A stretch of 64,000 nucleotides of DNA from an uncultured Methanoregula sp. (GTDB lineage: Archaea > Halobacteriota > Methanomicrobia > Methanomicrobiales > Methanospirillaceae), in assembly GCF_963677065.1 (NCBI RefSeq), contig NZ_OY781872.1:1049419-1113418 (forward strand). Reading direction: 5' to 3'. The position numbers and the translations under genes were made by a program. The notes beneath the pieces are model-generated. The model saw nothing but the letters and a program-made list of their open reading frames with translations. It did not search any database and was not told the origin of the DNA. Below are positions 35,631 to 44,986 of this stretch, one piece after another (the first letter of the stretch is position 1; the number at the start of each line of letters is the position of its first letter).

Positions 35631-35702
35631 TCCGAACGGAGCGTCTGGGTTTACCGACCGGAGGATCTTATAACGGGTCCGGTCCCTGTTGTGACCTGCC
35701 GC

Positions 35703-36302
35703 TCATGGGTAGAGTTCAGCGAACGGGTCGTTGCCGGAATCATTGCTCCATGTGTATTCGATCTCCCTTGCAACCTGTTCAGCCTGAGCCATCCCGATCT
35801 GGTCAGCGATGAACCCGAGAGCCATATCCGTCCCGGCACTGACACCGGAACTGGTGTAGATCGTCCCGTCCTTGACCCACCGGGCTCTCTTTATCCAGTT
35901 CACGGAGGGAGCAGTCCGGGTCCAGGCAAAGACCCGCTTGTTCGATGTCGCCCTCCTGCCATCCAGGATCCCGGTCCGGGAGAGGATTATTGAGCCGGTG
36001 CAGACGGTGAGAACGAATGCGGCATCTGGAACAAGGGACCGGAGTGCGGAGATGAACTCCGTATTGCCGACGACTTCCCGTGCCCCTTCGCCGCCGGGGA
36101 TGAACAGGATATAGCCGGATGATCTCAGCCCGGAGAGTGGCCGGGTCATCACGGGAACATTCTGGCTGCTTCGGATGATGCCTCCGTCAAGCGAAAAGAA
36201 GAGCGGGTTAAATTTCTCCGGTAGCCTGCCGAAGACCTCAATGGGGCCGAAGACATCGAGCGTCTCAAAACCATTGTACAGGATGGTGATAATGTCTCTC
36301 AT
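35703..36302 (-). CDS. DJ-1/PfpI family protein
   Basis: A 199-residue protein starting MRDIITILYNGFETLDVFGPIEVFG. The nucleophile elbow is VLTVCTGSIILSRTGILDGRRAT with its Cys, typical of the GATase1/DJ-1 family branch related to ThiJ and AraC-type N-domains (isonitrile hydratase-like). ATG 36302 has a strong GGAGG seven bases upstream; a further in-frame ATG at 36326 is rejected. Likely substrates are unknown (stress chaperone, glyoxalase or isonitrile hydratase are alternatives). It is transcribed against the ftsZ operon. Confidence 0.87.
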   Translation of the reverse strand: MRDIITILYNGFETLDVFGPIEVFGRLPEKFNPLFFSLDGGIIRSSQNVPVMTRPLSGLRSSGYILFIPGGEGAREVVGNTEFISALRSLVPDAAFVLTVCTGSIILSRTGILDGRRATSNKRVFAWTRTAPSVNWIKRARWVKDGTIYTSSGVSAGTDMALGFIADQIGMAQAEQVAREIEYTWSNDSGNDPFAELYP

Positions 36303-36377
36303 GGGGATTCCTCCGTGCCACAACAATGCACTACTGAATGGGTTGTCTGTTCCTGCCTGTTTCTTCTTTTGAACCGG

Positions 36378-37568
36378 TTACCCGACCGGCATCAGGCCCG
36401 GGTGGTTGCCGGTGATGCTCTTTCCGCCCGCCTGGGTGACCAGGTACGTGTTCTCGGTACCCACCATCCCGATACCCGGGATCCCTTTCTTGGGTTCGAT
36501 GGCAAAGACCATTCCTTCTTCCAGGGGCTCATCGAATCCTTTGGCAATCACCGGGTTCTCGGCTATCTCAAGGCCGATCCCGTGGCCGAGGAAGTGCACC
36601 TTCCGGTTCCCGAATCCCATGAAATTTTCAAGGAACACTGGTGTGAGTTTTCCGGTCACCTCCTGGTAGATCTCCGAGGGGATCGCGCCGGGTTTCAGGA
36701 GGCGGACGACCTCATTAAGGATATCGACACACTGTTCGTGGATCCGGACGGTTTCGTCCGGCAGGGTGCCGGCAAAGACATAGGTCATGGTCTTGTCGGT
36801 GTGGTACCCATGGTACCCGCAGCCGATATCGCAGAAGACCAGATCGCCTTTTGCGAGCTTGCGCTCCCGGCTCCCCATCAGCGGGACGGCCGGAAGACCG
36901 GCATTGCCCCCGGGGCTGTCGAGAAATGTCGGGTAGATCGAGCTCTCGCCGAAATTGGCAAGGCCGTGGGCGATCACCACGTCCAGCATGCCGAAGCGGA
37001 CGAGGCCGTGGTGACCCTCGCTCATCATCACCGAGTAGAGTTCGGCTGAGAATTCGGCCTCACTCATCCCTTCCCGGAGGATCCCGGGAACGCGCTCTTC
37101 AAGCACGGTTCTGTGGATGGAGCCGGCCCGCTCCATCAGGTTCAGTTCGTACGGGCTCTTGACCGACCGGATCCGGCCGATGACCCCGTCGATCCCCTCC
37201 ACATGGTCAAATGAGAAGTGCTTCCGGAGCCGCTGGCAGGTGGCGAGGCTGAGGTGCTCTGTCTCCCCGTGGATGGTTTTGGGGAGGGTGCAGAGCGCCT
37301 CCGCGGCAGTCCGGTAACTCTGCATGGGCCGGATGTCCATGAACCGGGATTCATCCATGGCCCTGGAATAACTCCGGCGCACCCAGAAAACGGACTCTCC
37401 GTTCCGTGGAAAGATCAGGATCCCGTCCTGGATCGTGCCGGTGAAATAGTAGAGGTTGACCCGGCTTGTGACAATGGCCAGTTCCCAGCCGGGGTTTGTT
37501 CTGTCCATCTGCTCCCGGAATTTTTGTGTTCTTGCCCTGAGCTCACTCTCCGGGACTATTGCCTGCAT
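36378..37568 (-). CDS. M24 family metallopeptidase (Xaa-Pro aminopeptidase-like)
   Basis: A 396-residue enzyme. The N-terminal creatinase-type domain (residues ~10-140) precedes the pita-bread domain. Metal ligands are visible: DIGCGYHGYHTDKTMTYVF with two Asp, HFLGHGIGLEIAE with His, IEPKKG with Glu and GTENTY with Glu. Substrate is probably a proline-containing peptide. It follows the DJ-1 gene upstream on the same strand but with 75 nt between. Confidence 0.92.
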   Translation of the reverse strand: MQAIVPESELRARTQKFREQMDRTNPGWELAIVTSRVNLYYFTGTIQDGILIFPRNGESVFWVRRSYSRAMDESRFMDIRPMQSYRTAAEALCTLPKTIHGETEHLSLATCQRLRKHFSFDHVEGIDGVIGRIRSVKSPYELNLMERAGSIHRTVLEERVPGILREGMSEAEFSAELYSVMMSEGHHGLVRFGMLDVVIAHGLANFGESSIYPTFLDSPGGNAGLPAVPLMGSRERKLAKGDLVFCDIGCGYHGYHTDKTMTYVFAGTLPDETVRIHEQCVDILNEVVRLLKPGAIPSEIYQEVTGKLTPVFLENFMGFGNRKVHFLGHGIGLEIAENPVIAKGFDEPLEEGMVFAIEPKKGIPGIGMVGTENTYLVTQAGGKSITGNHPGLMPVG

Positions 37569-37733
37569 GCCAGTACTATCCGGCCCGGGGATCGAAAAAT
37601 CTGGCGGTTGGACCTATCGATAATGCCCCGTTGCGACGATTTCCGGATGCCACGCGGGAGCGGTGCAGAACCCGGAAGCGCATGATGGGCAGGGGGTCAT
37701 TTTTCCCCCAATCAAAGGTTTCGGAAAAAAGGA

Positions 37734-38312
37734 TCAGCTGCCGTGGGTCTTCTTGATGAACCACGCAATGTTCTCGCCCAGCTGCTTCATCGTGTCGATA
37801 CCCTCCTCGTCCTTCTCGACATCGCCGGGCTGGAGACCCTTGGCATTGTTCCAGTAGCGCGAACCGGTGGCAAACATCCCGCTGATGCCAAAGTAGTGGT
37901 TGATGGTGTCAACAGCGCAGACCGCGCCCGACCGGCGCTCGGCTGCTACGCCCGCACCCACTTTCTGCCGCAACACGTCCCCGTTTGCCTTTGCCACAAA
38001 GAACGCCCGGTCCATGAATGCCTTGATCTCCGGGGTTACGCCGGCAAAATACGTTGGTGTCCCGATGATGATCCCGTCGGCCTCGATCATCTTGGTTATG
38101 CACTCGTTCACCATGTCGCCATCCTGCACGCACTGGCAGTCGTGGCTCTCGAAACATTTAAAGCAGGCCGTGCAGGGAAATACTTTCTTCCCACCGATCT
38201 GGATCAGTTCAGTCTTGATGCCCTCCTTCTCAATAGCGTCCAGTGCGTGCCGGAGAAGGCGGGACGTGTTGCCGTCCTTGTTGGGGCTCCCGTTGAATGC
38301 GATTACTTTCAT
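37734..38312 (-). CDS. Iron-sulphur flavoprotein / flavodoxin-family reductase
   Basis: A 192-residue NADPH-dependent FMN-reductase-like protein. The FMN phosphate loop FNGSPNKDGNTSRLL is at the N-terminus. A compact cysteine cluster FPCTACFKCFESHDCQC follows, like that of methanogen iron-sulphur flavoproteins (Isf), and then the GTPTYFAGVTPEIKAFMDR flavin-binding segment. Isf-like proteins move electrons from ferredoxin to acceptors such as O2 or H2O2. An ATG at 38312 starts directly at MKVIAFNGSP. Confidence 0.9.
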   Translation of the reverse strand: MKVIAFNGSPNKDGNTSRLLRHALDAIEKEGIKTELIQIGGKKVFPCTACFKCFESHDCQCVQDGDMVNECITKMIEADGIIIGTPTYFAGVTPEIKAFMDRAFFVAKANGDVLRQKVGAGVAAERRSGAVCAVDTINHYFGISGMFATGSRYWNNAKGLQPGDVEKDEEGIDTMKQLGENIAWFIKKTHGS

Positions 38313-38452
38313 CTGCTTCCTCGTCTGGATTGACTTTTCCAGTATAGTATCGGTACTCCTTATAATAGCATTACCAGTTACAGCTTTGCTACTTAATTAC
38401 ATCCGGGGAACGCCGACTGTGACCATACTCCTGCTGGAGAAATGGTACCTTT

Positions 38453-39010
38453 TCAGTGTTCGATGGGACCGGCAAAGTAGATGTTCTGGCCCGAGGCCTT
38501 GAGGGGGATCCCGTACACAATGCTGCAGCCTTTGATAATCCCGAGATTCATGGCTGCGATACCGGCCGAATACATGATCCGGTTGTCCGCGTTGTGGATG
38601 CTTGCGGTCTTGACTGCAGAACCCACGGCGATGCCGAGGTCGGTCACCTTGAAGACGCAGTTTGGTCCTGAGTAATCCGTCTTATGTGCCTTGGCGGCTG
38701 CACTGGCCCTGGTCATCTCAGCGCAGGTGGCATACCCGCATCCCCCGCAGTTGAGCCCGAGCGGTTTTATCCCGGCAACCCCGATCAGGACCAGGGCATC
38801 GCTGGCCCTGACCTGCTCGCCATTGGTCCGGAAGAAATCCATGCCTTTCTCATCAGCAATCTGGATCATCTTATCAGCAATCCTCACCCGGTCTTTCTCA
38901 CTGACCGTCGTGATGGTGAGGGAGTCGATCCCGACGGCTTTGGGTGCGGTTCGTGCTGCCAGGGCCATGAGCCCGGCAACGATCTTCACTGCTTCGGATT
39001 CAGCAGACAT
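38453..39010 (-). CDS. DUF2148 ferredoxin-like domain protein
   Basis: A 185-residue protein with the DUF2148 pattern. It has a cluster-binding GLNCGGCGYATCAEM motif in the middle and further cysteines (GPNCVFK, KGCSIVYG). The C-terminal half is Gly/Ala-rich. Family members bind a [4Fe-4S] cluster; function is uncharacterised. It lies beside the iron-sulphur flavoprotein gene on the same strand, 140 nt apart, which suggests a shared redox role. Confidence 0.88.
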   Translation of the reverse strand: MSAESEAVKIVAGLMALAARTAPKAVGIDSLTITTVSEKDRVRIADKMIQIADEKGMDFFRTNGEQVRASDALVLIGVAGIKPLGLNCGGCGYATCAEMTRASAAAKAHKTDYSGPNCVFKVTDLGIAVGSAVKTASIHNADNRIMYSAGIAAMNLGIIKGCSIVYGIPLKASGQNIYFAGPIEH

Positions 39011-39162
39011 ACCAGATAATATGGCCCGGCGGATAAAAAACCGTCGAGCAACCGGATTGTGATCCGGTATTCGGGAGAACCTTCCGTAAAACCACGAGAA
39101 GGGAAAATCAATCCGGATGCTGTGCCATCAGAATGGCAGATGTGGTTTGTGTTTATGTGGCA

Positions 39163-41130
39163 TTACAGGTTTTCGAACGATTCGAAGATCCGCCGGTATC
39201 GTTCCTCGCTCTCCCTGAGCGCCTGCCCGGTACGTTTGTGTTCAGTAACGTCCCGGATGGTACCGATTAATCGTTTTCCCGAATCATCGGGATTTTCCTG
39301 GAGGGCGACCGTCATCAGGGTATCAATGACGGTTCCATCCCGCTTTGTCAGCTGTACAGGATACTCTTTGACATACCCATCCCGTTCAACGCGTTCGATG
39401 AACGCGGCCCGCTCTTCCGGATGCACGTAGAGCGAGATGATGGGGGTGCTGAAAACTTCCTCCCGGCCGGCATATCCGATCAGATCCATGATAGCATCGT
39501 TGAAATCGATCCACTGTCCATCCATGGTTGTGATGAAGAGACCGTCGAGAGTAGTCCTGAAGAACTGTCGGTATCTCTCCTCGCTCTCCCGGAGGGCATC
39601 TTCGGTACGCTTGCGGTCGGTGATATCCCGCAGGGTACCGATGAACATTCGTGTTGAGCCGTCGGGATTCTTCTGAGCGATAACGGTCATGAGGGCAGCG
39701 AAGATCATTCCATCACGTCTCCTGTACGACAGAGGATATTCCTTGACATATCCCTCCTGCTCAACGCGTCTTACTATCGCGGCCCGGTCTTCAGGGTTGA
39801 CATAGAATGATCTGATGGGAGTGCCAAAGACCTCATCCCGGGTCTTACACCCGAACATCCCGACGATGGCATCATTGAAATCGATCCACTGCCCATCCAC
39901 GGTCGTGATGAAGAGACCGTCGAGAGTAGTCCTGAAGAACTGACGGTATCTCTCCTCGCTCTCCCGGAGAGCATCTTCAGAATGTTTCCTGTCGGTGATG
40001 TCGGTCAGGAAGTTGAGGATTGCGGGTCTCTCATCCCATGTGATAACAACCACGCTCAGCTCAACCCACCGGACTTCCCCGTCCTTCCTGATGATCCGGA
40101 AGGTATACTGGGAGGGGATGTTGGATCCGGCAATGCGTTTTCGGTAATTGTCCAGCAGCATATCCGCATTATCCGGGTGGACAAACCGGGTAAAAGGCTG
40201 GCCGAGCAGTTCCTGTTCGGAATACCCGGAGAACCGGATTAACTGCGGATTGACCAGCCTGAAGATTTCATCCTGGGTGACAAAGATCGCTTCGCCCGCA
40301 TGCTCGATGAGATGCCGGTAGTTCTGCTCGCTTGCACTGAGCGCATCCTGGGCCAGCTTCCGGTCGGTGATGTCGGTCATAAAATTCAGGATGGCCGGGT
40401 TCCCGTTCCAGGTGATGGCAACCACACTCAGCTCGACCCACCGGATTGTCGCATCCCTGCGGATGATCCGGAACGTATAGTGGGAGGGAACCTCGGATCC
40501 GGTACTGCGCTTCCTGAAGCAGCTTATCAGTTGTGCACCGTCATCGGGATGCACGAACCGGAGAAACGGCTGGTTGAGCAGTTCCAGTTCCGGGTACCCG
40601 GATAGTCTGGCCGCCTGGGGGTTGACGAGCCTGAATACCTCGTCCTGGATGATAAAAATCGCTTCGCTGGCATGTTCGATAAGGTGGCGGTAATCCTGCT
40701 CGCTCTTCTTTAAGGCAAGATCCGCCTGTTTATTCGAGATAGCCCGAAGAATCTTATGCTCCAGTTCGGCAAACTGGGAGATCGGATCTCCCCCTTTCTG
40801 AAGATAAAAGTCGGCACCACTGTTGAGTGCCTCGATAACAACCTCCTCCCGCCCCCTGCCGGTGAATATGATGAACGGCGTTGTGTCACCCCTCATTCGG
40901 AGTGTTTTTAAGAATGCGATGCCATTCATCTTCGGCATCTCGAAATCCGAAACGATTGCATCGTACTGCCGGGAAACGAGCAGTTCAAGCGCATCGGGTG
41001 CTGAAGGGGAAGTATCGACTGTGAATGATCCCCGGTCTTCAAGAAAGAGCTTGCCGATCTCCAGCAGACCCGGTTCATCATCAACATACAGGATTTTGCT
41101 GACGGCGGGCGCTCCGACATTATTCGGCAT
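39163..41130 (-). CDS. Response regulator with four PAS domains, C-terminally truncated
   Basis: A 655-residue signal protein. Residues 12-125 form a receiver domain (ILYVDDEPG, phospho-acceptor IVSDFEMPKMNG, FTGRG and LQKGG). Four PAS domains follow as two tandem duplicates: PAS1/PAS2 (YRHLIEHAxEAIF) and PAS3/PAS4 (YRQFFRTTLDGLFIT), each with a PAC end ITDRK. A coiled linker then starts a fifth unit, YRRIFESFENL, and stops. In methanogen PAS proteins this string normally continues into a full PAS domain, so the protein appears cut short and has no kinase or output domain. It may be a truncated gene that still works as a receiver-PAS sensor or be decaying. Confidence 0.88.
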   Translation of the reverse strand: MPNNVGAPAVSKILYVDDEPGLLEIGKLFLEDRGSFTVDTSPSAPDALELLVSRQYDAIVSDFEMPKMNGIAFLKTLRMRGDTTPFIIFTGRGREEVVIEALNSGADFYLQKGGDPISQFAELEHKILRAISNKQADLALKKSEQDYRHLIEHASEAIFIIQDEVFRLVNPQAARLSGYPELELLNQPFLRFVHPDDGAQLISCFRKRSTGSEVPSHYTFRIIRRDATIRWVELSVVAITWNGNPAILNFMTDITDRKLAQDALSASEQNYRHLIEHAGEAIFVTQDEIFRLVNPQLIRFSGYSEQELLGQPFTRFVHPDNADMLLDNYRKRIAGSNIPSQYTFRIIRKDGEVRWVELSVVVITWDERPAILNFLTDITDRKHSEDALRESEERYRQFFRTTLDGLFITTVDGQWIDFNDAIVGMFGCKTRDEVFGTPIRSFYVNPEDRAAIVRRVEQEGYVKEYPLSYRRRDGMIFAALMTVIAQKNPDGSTRMFIGTLRDITDRKRTEDALRESEERYRQFFRTTLDGLFITTMDGQWIDFNDAIMDLIGYAGREEVFSTPIISLYVHPEERAAFIERVERDGYVKEYPVQLTKRDGTVIDTLMTVALQENPDDSGKRLIGTIRDVTEHKRTGQALRESEERYRRIFESFENL

Positions 41131-41291
41131 TAAGGGAACGTATTATATGCTATCGATTTATTCCTGCCGTTTGTTTTTTCCGGCGCCGGATGATGAATTA
41201 TCGGGATACCTGATCAGACTCAGTACTGCAGGAATTTTTCGGGGGATTTATAGGAACCGGCGCGAAACCGGATGCTGCAAGGTGTATCTCC

Positions 41292-41573
41292 ATGTGGTTT
41301 CTGCTGCTTGTCCTCATCATCGGTATCGCGTACGGGTTTCTTCATAAAGGAAAGGAAGACAAACTGGCCCTCCTCAAGATCGGGGCTGTCATCGGCATTA
41401 TCCTGGGAATCGTCTTCGGGCTGGCCTCGATCCTCCTGTTCCCCGGGCTATTTGGCATTGGCCTCGGGCTGATCGGCGCAATCGGGATCTTTGTTGCGAT
41501 CATCATCTATGCGATAATCTTCATCATCGGTGTCTTTGTCGGGGACTTCCTCGAAGACAAGTTCAGGAAGTGA
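41292..41573 (+). CDS. Small membrane protein
   Basis: A 93-residue protein with three hydrophobic helices (residues ~2-16, 29-60, 62-85) and a charged C-terminus (FLEDKFRK). A ribosome-binding AAGGTG precedes ATG 41292. Gly/Ile-rich composition resembles small archaeal membrane proteins of unknown role; no family recognised. The 160-nt spacer upstream separates it from the divergent REC-PAS gene. Confidence 0.75.
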   Translation: MWFLLLVLIIGIAYGFLHKGKEDKLALLKIGAVIGIILGIVFGLASILLFPGLFGIGLGLIGAIGIFVAIIIYAIIFIIGVFVGDFLEDKFRK

Positions 41574-41678
41574 CCGGAGAATCGCCGGTTAGGGATTTTT
41601 CATATTTATGCTGCCAGCAAAGACGGTTTCACCGGTAGTTGAAACGGGGGCACGGGAGTCTGCCCCGGGGGAATCCTG

Positions 41679-42278
41679 ATGGTTTTTTCCCTTACAACGG
41701 AACGGCTGGTCCTGGAGGACATGAACGAAAAGGATCTTGCCTTCATGCAGCAGCTTGCCCGGGATCCCCGGGTGATGCGGTACGTGCTCATCTGGCTTGA
41801 GAACGATGAGCAGGTGGCCGGGTTCGTCCGGCATGCGATCGATGCCGCACAGCAGCTGAAAGACCGGAGGGATTACCTGCTTGCGATACGGATCCCGGGA
41901 ACAGGAGCGTTTGCCGGTTTTGTGATGCTCGAGATCGATCCTGAGGCAACGGGCACTGCGGAGGTCGGGTACATTCTGTTGCCGGAGTACTGGAAATGCG
42001 GGTACGCGTCCGAGATTCTCCGGGCTCTACTCTCCTTCGGATTTGGCGAACTCGCCCTGCACCGGGTGTATGGGAAATGCGATGAGCTGAACCTCGCCTC
42101 TGCCCATGTCCTGGAGAAAGGCGGCCTCGTGTATGAAGGTACGCTCCGCGAGCATGTCTGGCTCCGGGATCACTGGCGGTCGACCCGGTATTACGGGATG
42201 CTGGCCGGAGAGTATCTCTCCCTTCGCCAGGGCCTGGACGTCTCCGGCGATCCGGAGTCCGGGGTATCAGAAGAGTGA
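41679..42278 (+). CDS. GNAT acetyltransferase (RimJ/RimL type)
   Basis: A 199-residue N-acetyltransferase. It has the RimJ/RimL N-terminus SLTTERLVLEDMNEKDL, the acetyl-CoA pocket segment AEVGYILLPEYWKCGYASEILRALLSFGF, and the LHRVYGKCDELNLASAHVLEKGGLVYEGTLREH region with the Asn of motif B. It transfers an acetyl group to an amine of a protein N-terminus or small molecule. GGGGGAA precedes the ATG. Substrate unknown. Confidence 0.9.
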   Translation: MVFSLTTERLVLEDMNEKDLAFMQQLARDPRVMRYVLIWLENDEQVAGFVRHAIDAAQQLKDRRDYLLAIRIPGTGAFAGFVMLEIDPEATGTAEVGYILLPEYWKCGYASEILRALLSFGFGELALHRVYGKCDELNLASAHVLEKGGLVYEGTLREHVWLRDHWRSTRYYGMLAGEYLSLRQGLDVSGDPESGVSEE

Positions 42279-42297
42279 GCGGGAATATACCCCGCAC

Positions 42298-42807
42298 TTA
42301 TTTTACGTTTTTCCGGGCCTCGTTGACCGCATCGCGTTTCTCTGAAGCATTGGCAAAAATCTTTGCAACCACCTGCAGTGCCTGTGCAAAATCCGCCATA
42401 TCGGTCTCGCGCCCACCAACCGAAGGTGGTTTGTACGGAATCTGCCCGGCAGCGGAGAAGTCGTCCTCCGATACGAGGGCCGCAAATTTCCTGCCGATCT
42501 CCGGCTCGATGACCGCGTCCATGGGATTCTCGCCCCGGAATTTTACTTCGATCTTCAGGGCTTCCTCCATCTGCCCGGGCGTGGCGGTTGCAAAGCCTAT
42601 CACGATTACCTCCCGCGGATCGAACAGGTTGATCATGGAGTACATCCTGTTGCTGCCGGTTTTCCCGTCCTTTCCGGCAATCCCGAAGCCGGTGGTGTGG
42701 AACCAGGCCTTACGGAAATCCTCATACGTCTTTCCCTCCCGGAGCCTCCTGGTTATGATGGAGACCGTTGTCACGGGTTTGTCATCATCAGCCGTCATGA
42801 ACGTCAC
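42298..42807 (-). CDS. Conserved protein, possibly ferredoxin-like alpha/beta barrel
   Basis: A 169-residue soluble protein with no membrane segment. The start TTVSIITRRLREGKTYEDFRKAWFHTTGFG resembles EthD/dimeric alpha-beta-barrel proteins, with an MYSMINLFDPREVIVIGFA strand pattern. The C-terminus is alpha-helical. I do not recognise a named family and give no function. It is convergent with the acetyltransferase gene. Confidence 0.65.
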   Translation of the reverse strand: MTFMTADDDKPVTTVSIITRRLREGKTYEDFRKAWFHTTGFGIAGKDGKTGSNRMYSMINLFDPREVIVIGFATATPGQMEEALKIEVKFRGENPMDAVIEPEIGRKFAALVSEDDFSAAGQIPYKPPSVGGRETDMADFAQALQVVAKIFANASEKRDAVNEARKNVK

Positions 42808-42895
42808 TACCAGTAATTATATCAAACGGATTTGGGGATTGATCGGCAACCCCGGGAGATCCCCGGTGCCGGCCGGGCAGACCCGTAGGTCCCCG

Positions 42896-44518
42896 TTATG
42901 CCTTCCTGAACTGGTACCCTCCTTCCGGTACTGTAATCTCAAACCGGGTCATCCGGCCCGGCTCACCCGTTTCGGCAATCGAGATACCGGTGATCGAGAG
43001 GATCTCCCGGGCAAGGAAGAGGCTCCTGCGTCCATTTTCTTTGTGGTCCCATTCGAAGATGGTCTCCTTCTCGCATGCCGGGATGCCCTGGCCATTGTCC
43101 TCCAAAAGGATCGTAACGCTCCCGGCATTCTGCCGGTAATGGATGCGGACTTCTGTTGCCCCGTTGCTGTCTGCTATCACATTCTTCATCAGGGTCAGAA
43201 AGACGTCCTCAAGCAGGGGATCGGCATAGATCTCCAGGTTATTCAGGTCAACCGTCCGGGAGATCGTAACGAGATCCAGGTGAGAGATAGCCGTGATAAA
43301 GACATAATTCACATTCTGCCACCGGGGTTTGTTGATTCCCAGGTCCTGGTATTTTTTTGTATACTGGAGTGCACTCTCAACAGAACGCAGGCTCTCCAGA
43401 CCTTTGCCAATGAACTCCTGGGTCTCCCGGTTGCACTCGGTGCTCCTGGCAAGCTCGAAGAACCCCCTGAGGGTGTAAATCCCGCTCTGAACCTCCTGGA
43501 AGGCGAGCGTGTTTAAGAGGTTCAGTTTCCTCCTGGCAAGCCCGAGGGCCTCATCGCTCCGGGAAAGTTCCAGGTAGTTCTCCCGCAGCTCCTCTTCCGT
43601 TACTGCCAGTTTCTCGTATGTATCGTGGAGTTCCTCGTTCTTCCGGACCAGTTCGGCGGTCTTTTTACGAACCTCCCTCCTGAGAACAAAACTCATGATA
43701 ACGAAGAGGGCTGCAAGGCCTGCAATGCCGGCAAGGCCCCACCAGATATAGGGCGGGACGGTCCAGCTGGATTTCATGCCGAACCATTTCTGTATAGACT
43801 GGCTGTAGGCGGATGAGGGATTGACCTTCTCTTCTGCAAGGTAACGGTCGATTGCAACGATGAGATCCTGGTTCTTTCCGCGTGGTACCGCAAAGCCGAT
43901 CGATGCAGGATTGAACATCACGGGTGTCGTGGAGAGGCCGTATTTGTTGGCAGACTCCCCGCCTATCATGTTGAATCCCACAATGGCATCTGCATCTCCC
44001 GCTGCAATAGTGGCAAAGACCTCCTCAAGGGAATTCTTTTCAATGAACGTGACATTTACATTGAATTTCCTGGCAAAATCCCGGAATGCGATCCCGTTGA
44101 CATCCCCCCGGAGCAGCACGACCCGTTTCCCATCAAGGTCAAGGATCGTGTTGATGCCGGATCCCGGGCGTGCATATACCTGTGTCCATGAAGAGAGGAC
44201 CGGCTCGCGATTAAAATCATAGATCTTTTCCCGTTCCGGTGTATCAACCACCCCCATAACCAGATCGACATCGCCGGAGGCAAGGCGGCTCCAGCTCTCT
44301 GAAAGCGTACCGTGAACCCAGATGATATTCCAGCCCTCTTTTGCAGCAATATCCTCGATGATGTCGACAAAAAGTCCTGCCGGCTTTCCCTCATCGTTGG
44401 TAAACAGGGATGGTTTGATCTCGTGAAGTGCGATCCTGACCTCGCGGGCAGCGACAGCCTGGCAACAGAGTCCCGTCACCAGGAGAAGGGCAATTGCGAA
44501 AAAACATGCCTTCCGCAT
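42896..44518 (-). CDS. Periplasmic-binding-domain sensor, kinase-like with degenerate H-box
   Basis: A 540-residue membrane sensor. ATG 44518 gives a clean signal peptide (MRKACFFAIALLLVTG...); the frame is open to 44713. Residues ~28-250 form an extracellular solute-binding domain of the SBP_bac_3 type (VRIALHEIKPSLFTNDEGKPAG, DVDLVMGVVDTPEREK, GDVNGIAF). A membrane helix (IWWGLAGIAGLAALFVIMSFVL) and coiled coil lead to a transmitter. Where the neighbouring kinase has RHDILNQL, this one has FQEVQSGI: Gln replaces the phospho-acceptor His. The ATPase part keeps an N-box (LMKNVIADS) and G1 (EDNGQGIP), but the G2 box is altered (RRSLFLAREI). It may signal without phosphotransfer. Confidence 0.85.
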   Translation of the reverse strand: MRKACFFAIALLLVTGLCCQAVAAREVRIALHEIKPSLFTNDEGKPAGLFVDIIEDIAAKEGWNIIWVHGTLSESWSRLASGDVDLVMGVVDTPEREKIYDFNREPVLSSWTQVYARPGSGINTILDLDGKRVVLLRGDVNGIAFRDFARKFNVNVTFIEKNSLEEVFATIAAGDADAIVGFNMIGGESANKYGLSTTPVMFNPASIGFAVPRGKNQDLIVAIDRYLAEEKVNPSSAYSQSIQKWFGMKSSWTVPPYIWWGLAGIAGLAALFVIMSFVLRREVRKKTAELVRKNEELHDTYEKLAVTEEELRENYLELSRSDEALGLARRKLNLLNTLAFQEVQSGIYTLRGFFELARSTECNRETQEFIGKGLESLRSVESALQYTKKYQDLGINKPRWQNVNYVFITAISHLDLVTISRTVDLNNLEIYADPLLEDVFLTLMKNVIADSNGATEVRIHYRQNAGSVTILLEDNGQGIPACEKETIFEWDHKENGRRSLFLAREILSITGISIAETGEPGRMTRFEITVPEGGYQFRKA

Positions 44519-44799
44519 GGATTTCGTTGTCCTGTTGTCGTGTAAAAAAGGCGAATTCATGACGATGCTGACCAGCCTAGTGCACTTATTTTCAAATACC
44601 TGTTTTACTGTTCGTTTGTTGTGTGATAGCGTGCCGGGGTTTTTATTCTTTTTGGGTATGATCCGGATCATTCCCCTCCCCTGGCGGCAGAACCGGGTGT
44701 ATATTCCGCACATGCCAATCCAGGCTCTTGATTGCCCCGGGTTGCCTGTTCCGGAAATCCGTTCCGATCCTCAAGCACACGACTTCGGGTGTGCCTTGA

Positions 44800-44926
44800 G
44801 GGGGGTCTGTGGTGAAAATAGTGTTCCGGTCCAGAAGGCTTGTTCCGGCTTTTTTACACCGGAAAAATTCTCAAATTTTTCGTGTCTGCTCTTCCCGGTT
44901 CACATTTTTTCACCACAGACCCCCCC
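44800..44926. repeat. Inverted repeat pair (copies D and E)
   Basis: Copy D (44800-44818, plus) and copy E (44905-44926, minus) share the core GGTCTGTGGTGAAAA preceded by a run of 6-7 G. They are separated by 86 nt and their starts lie 105 nt apart, the same spacing as in the block at 20455-20679. The region between them shares the string CCGG...CCAGAA...GG...CTTG with the spacer between A and B. They lie in the gene-free region 44519-45302. Confidence 0.85.
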
Positions 44927-44986
44927 AACCCCCGTTCATTTTTAGCCGGATTCCGGTGCGGTTCCGGGTAAATATTCCGACGTAAC

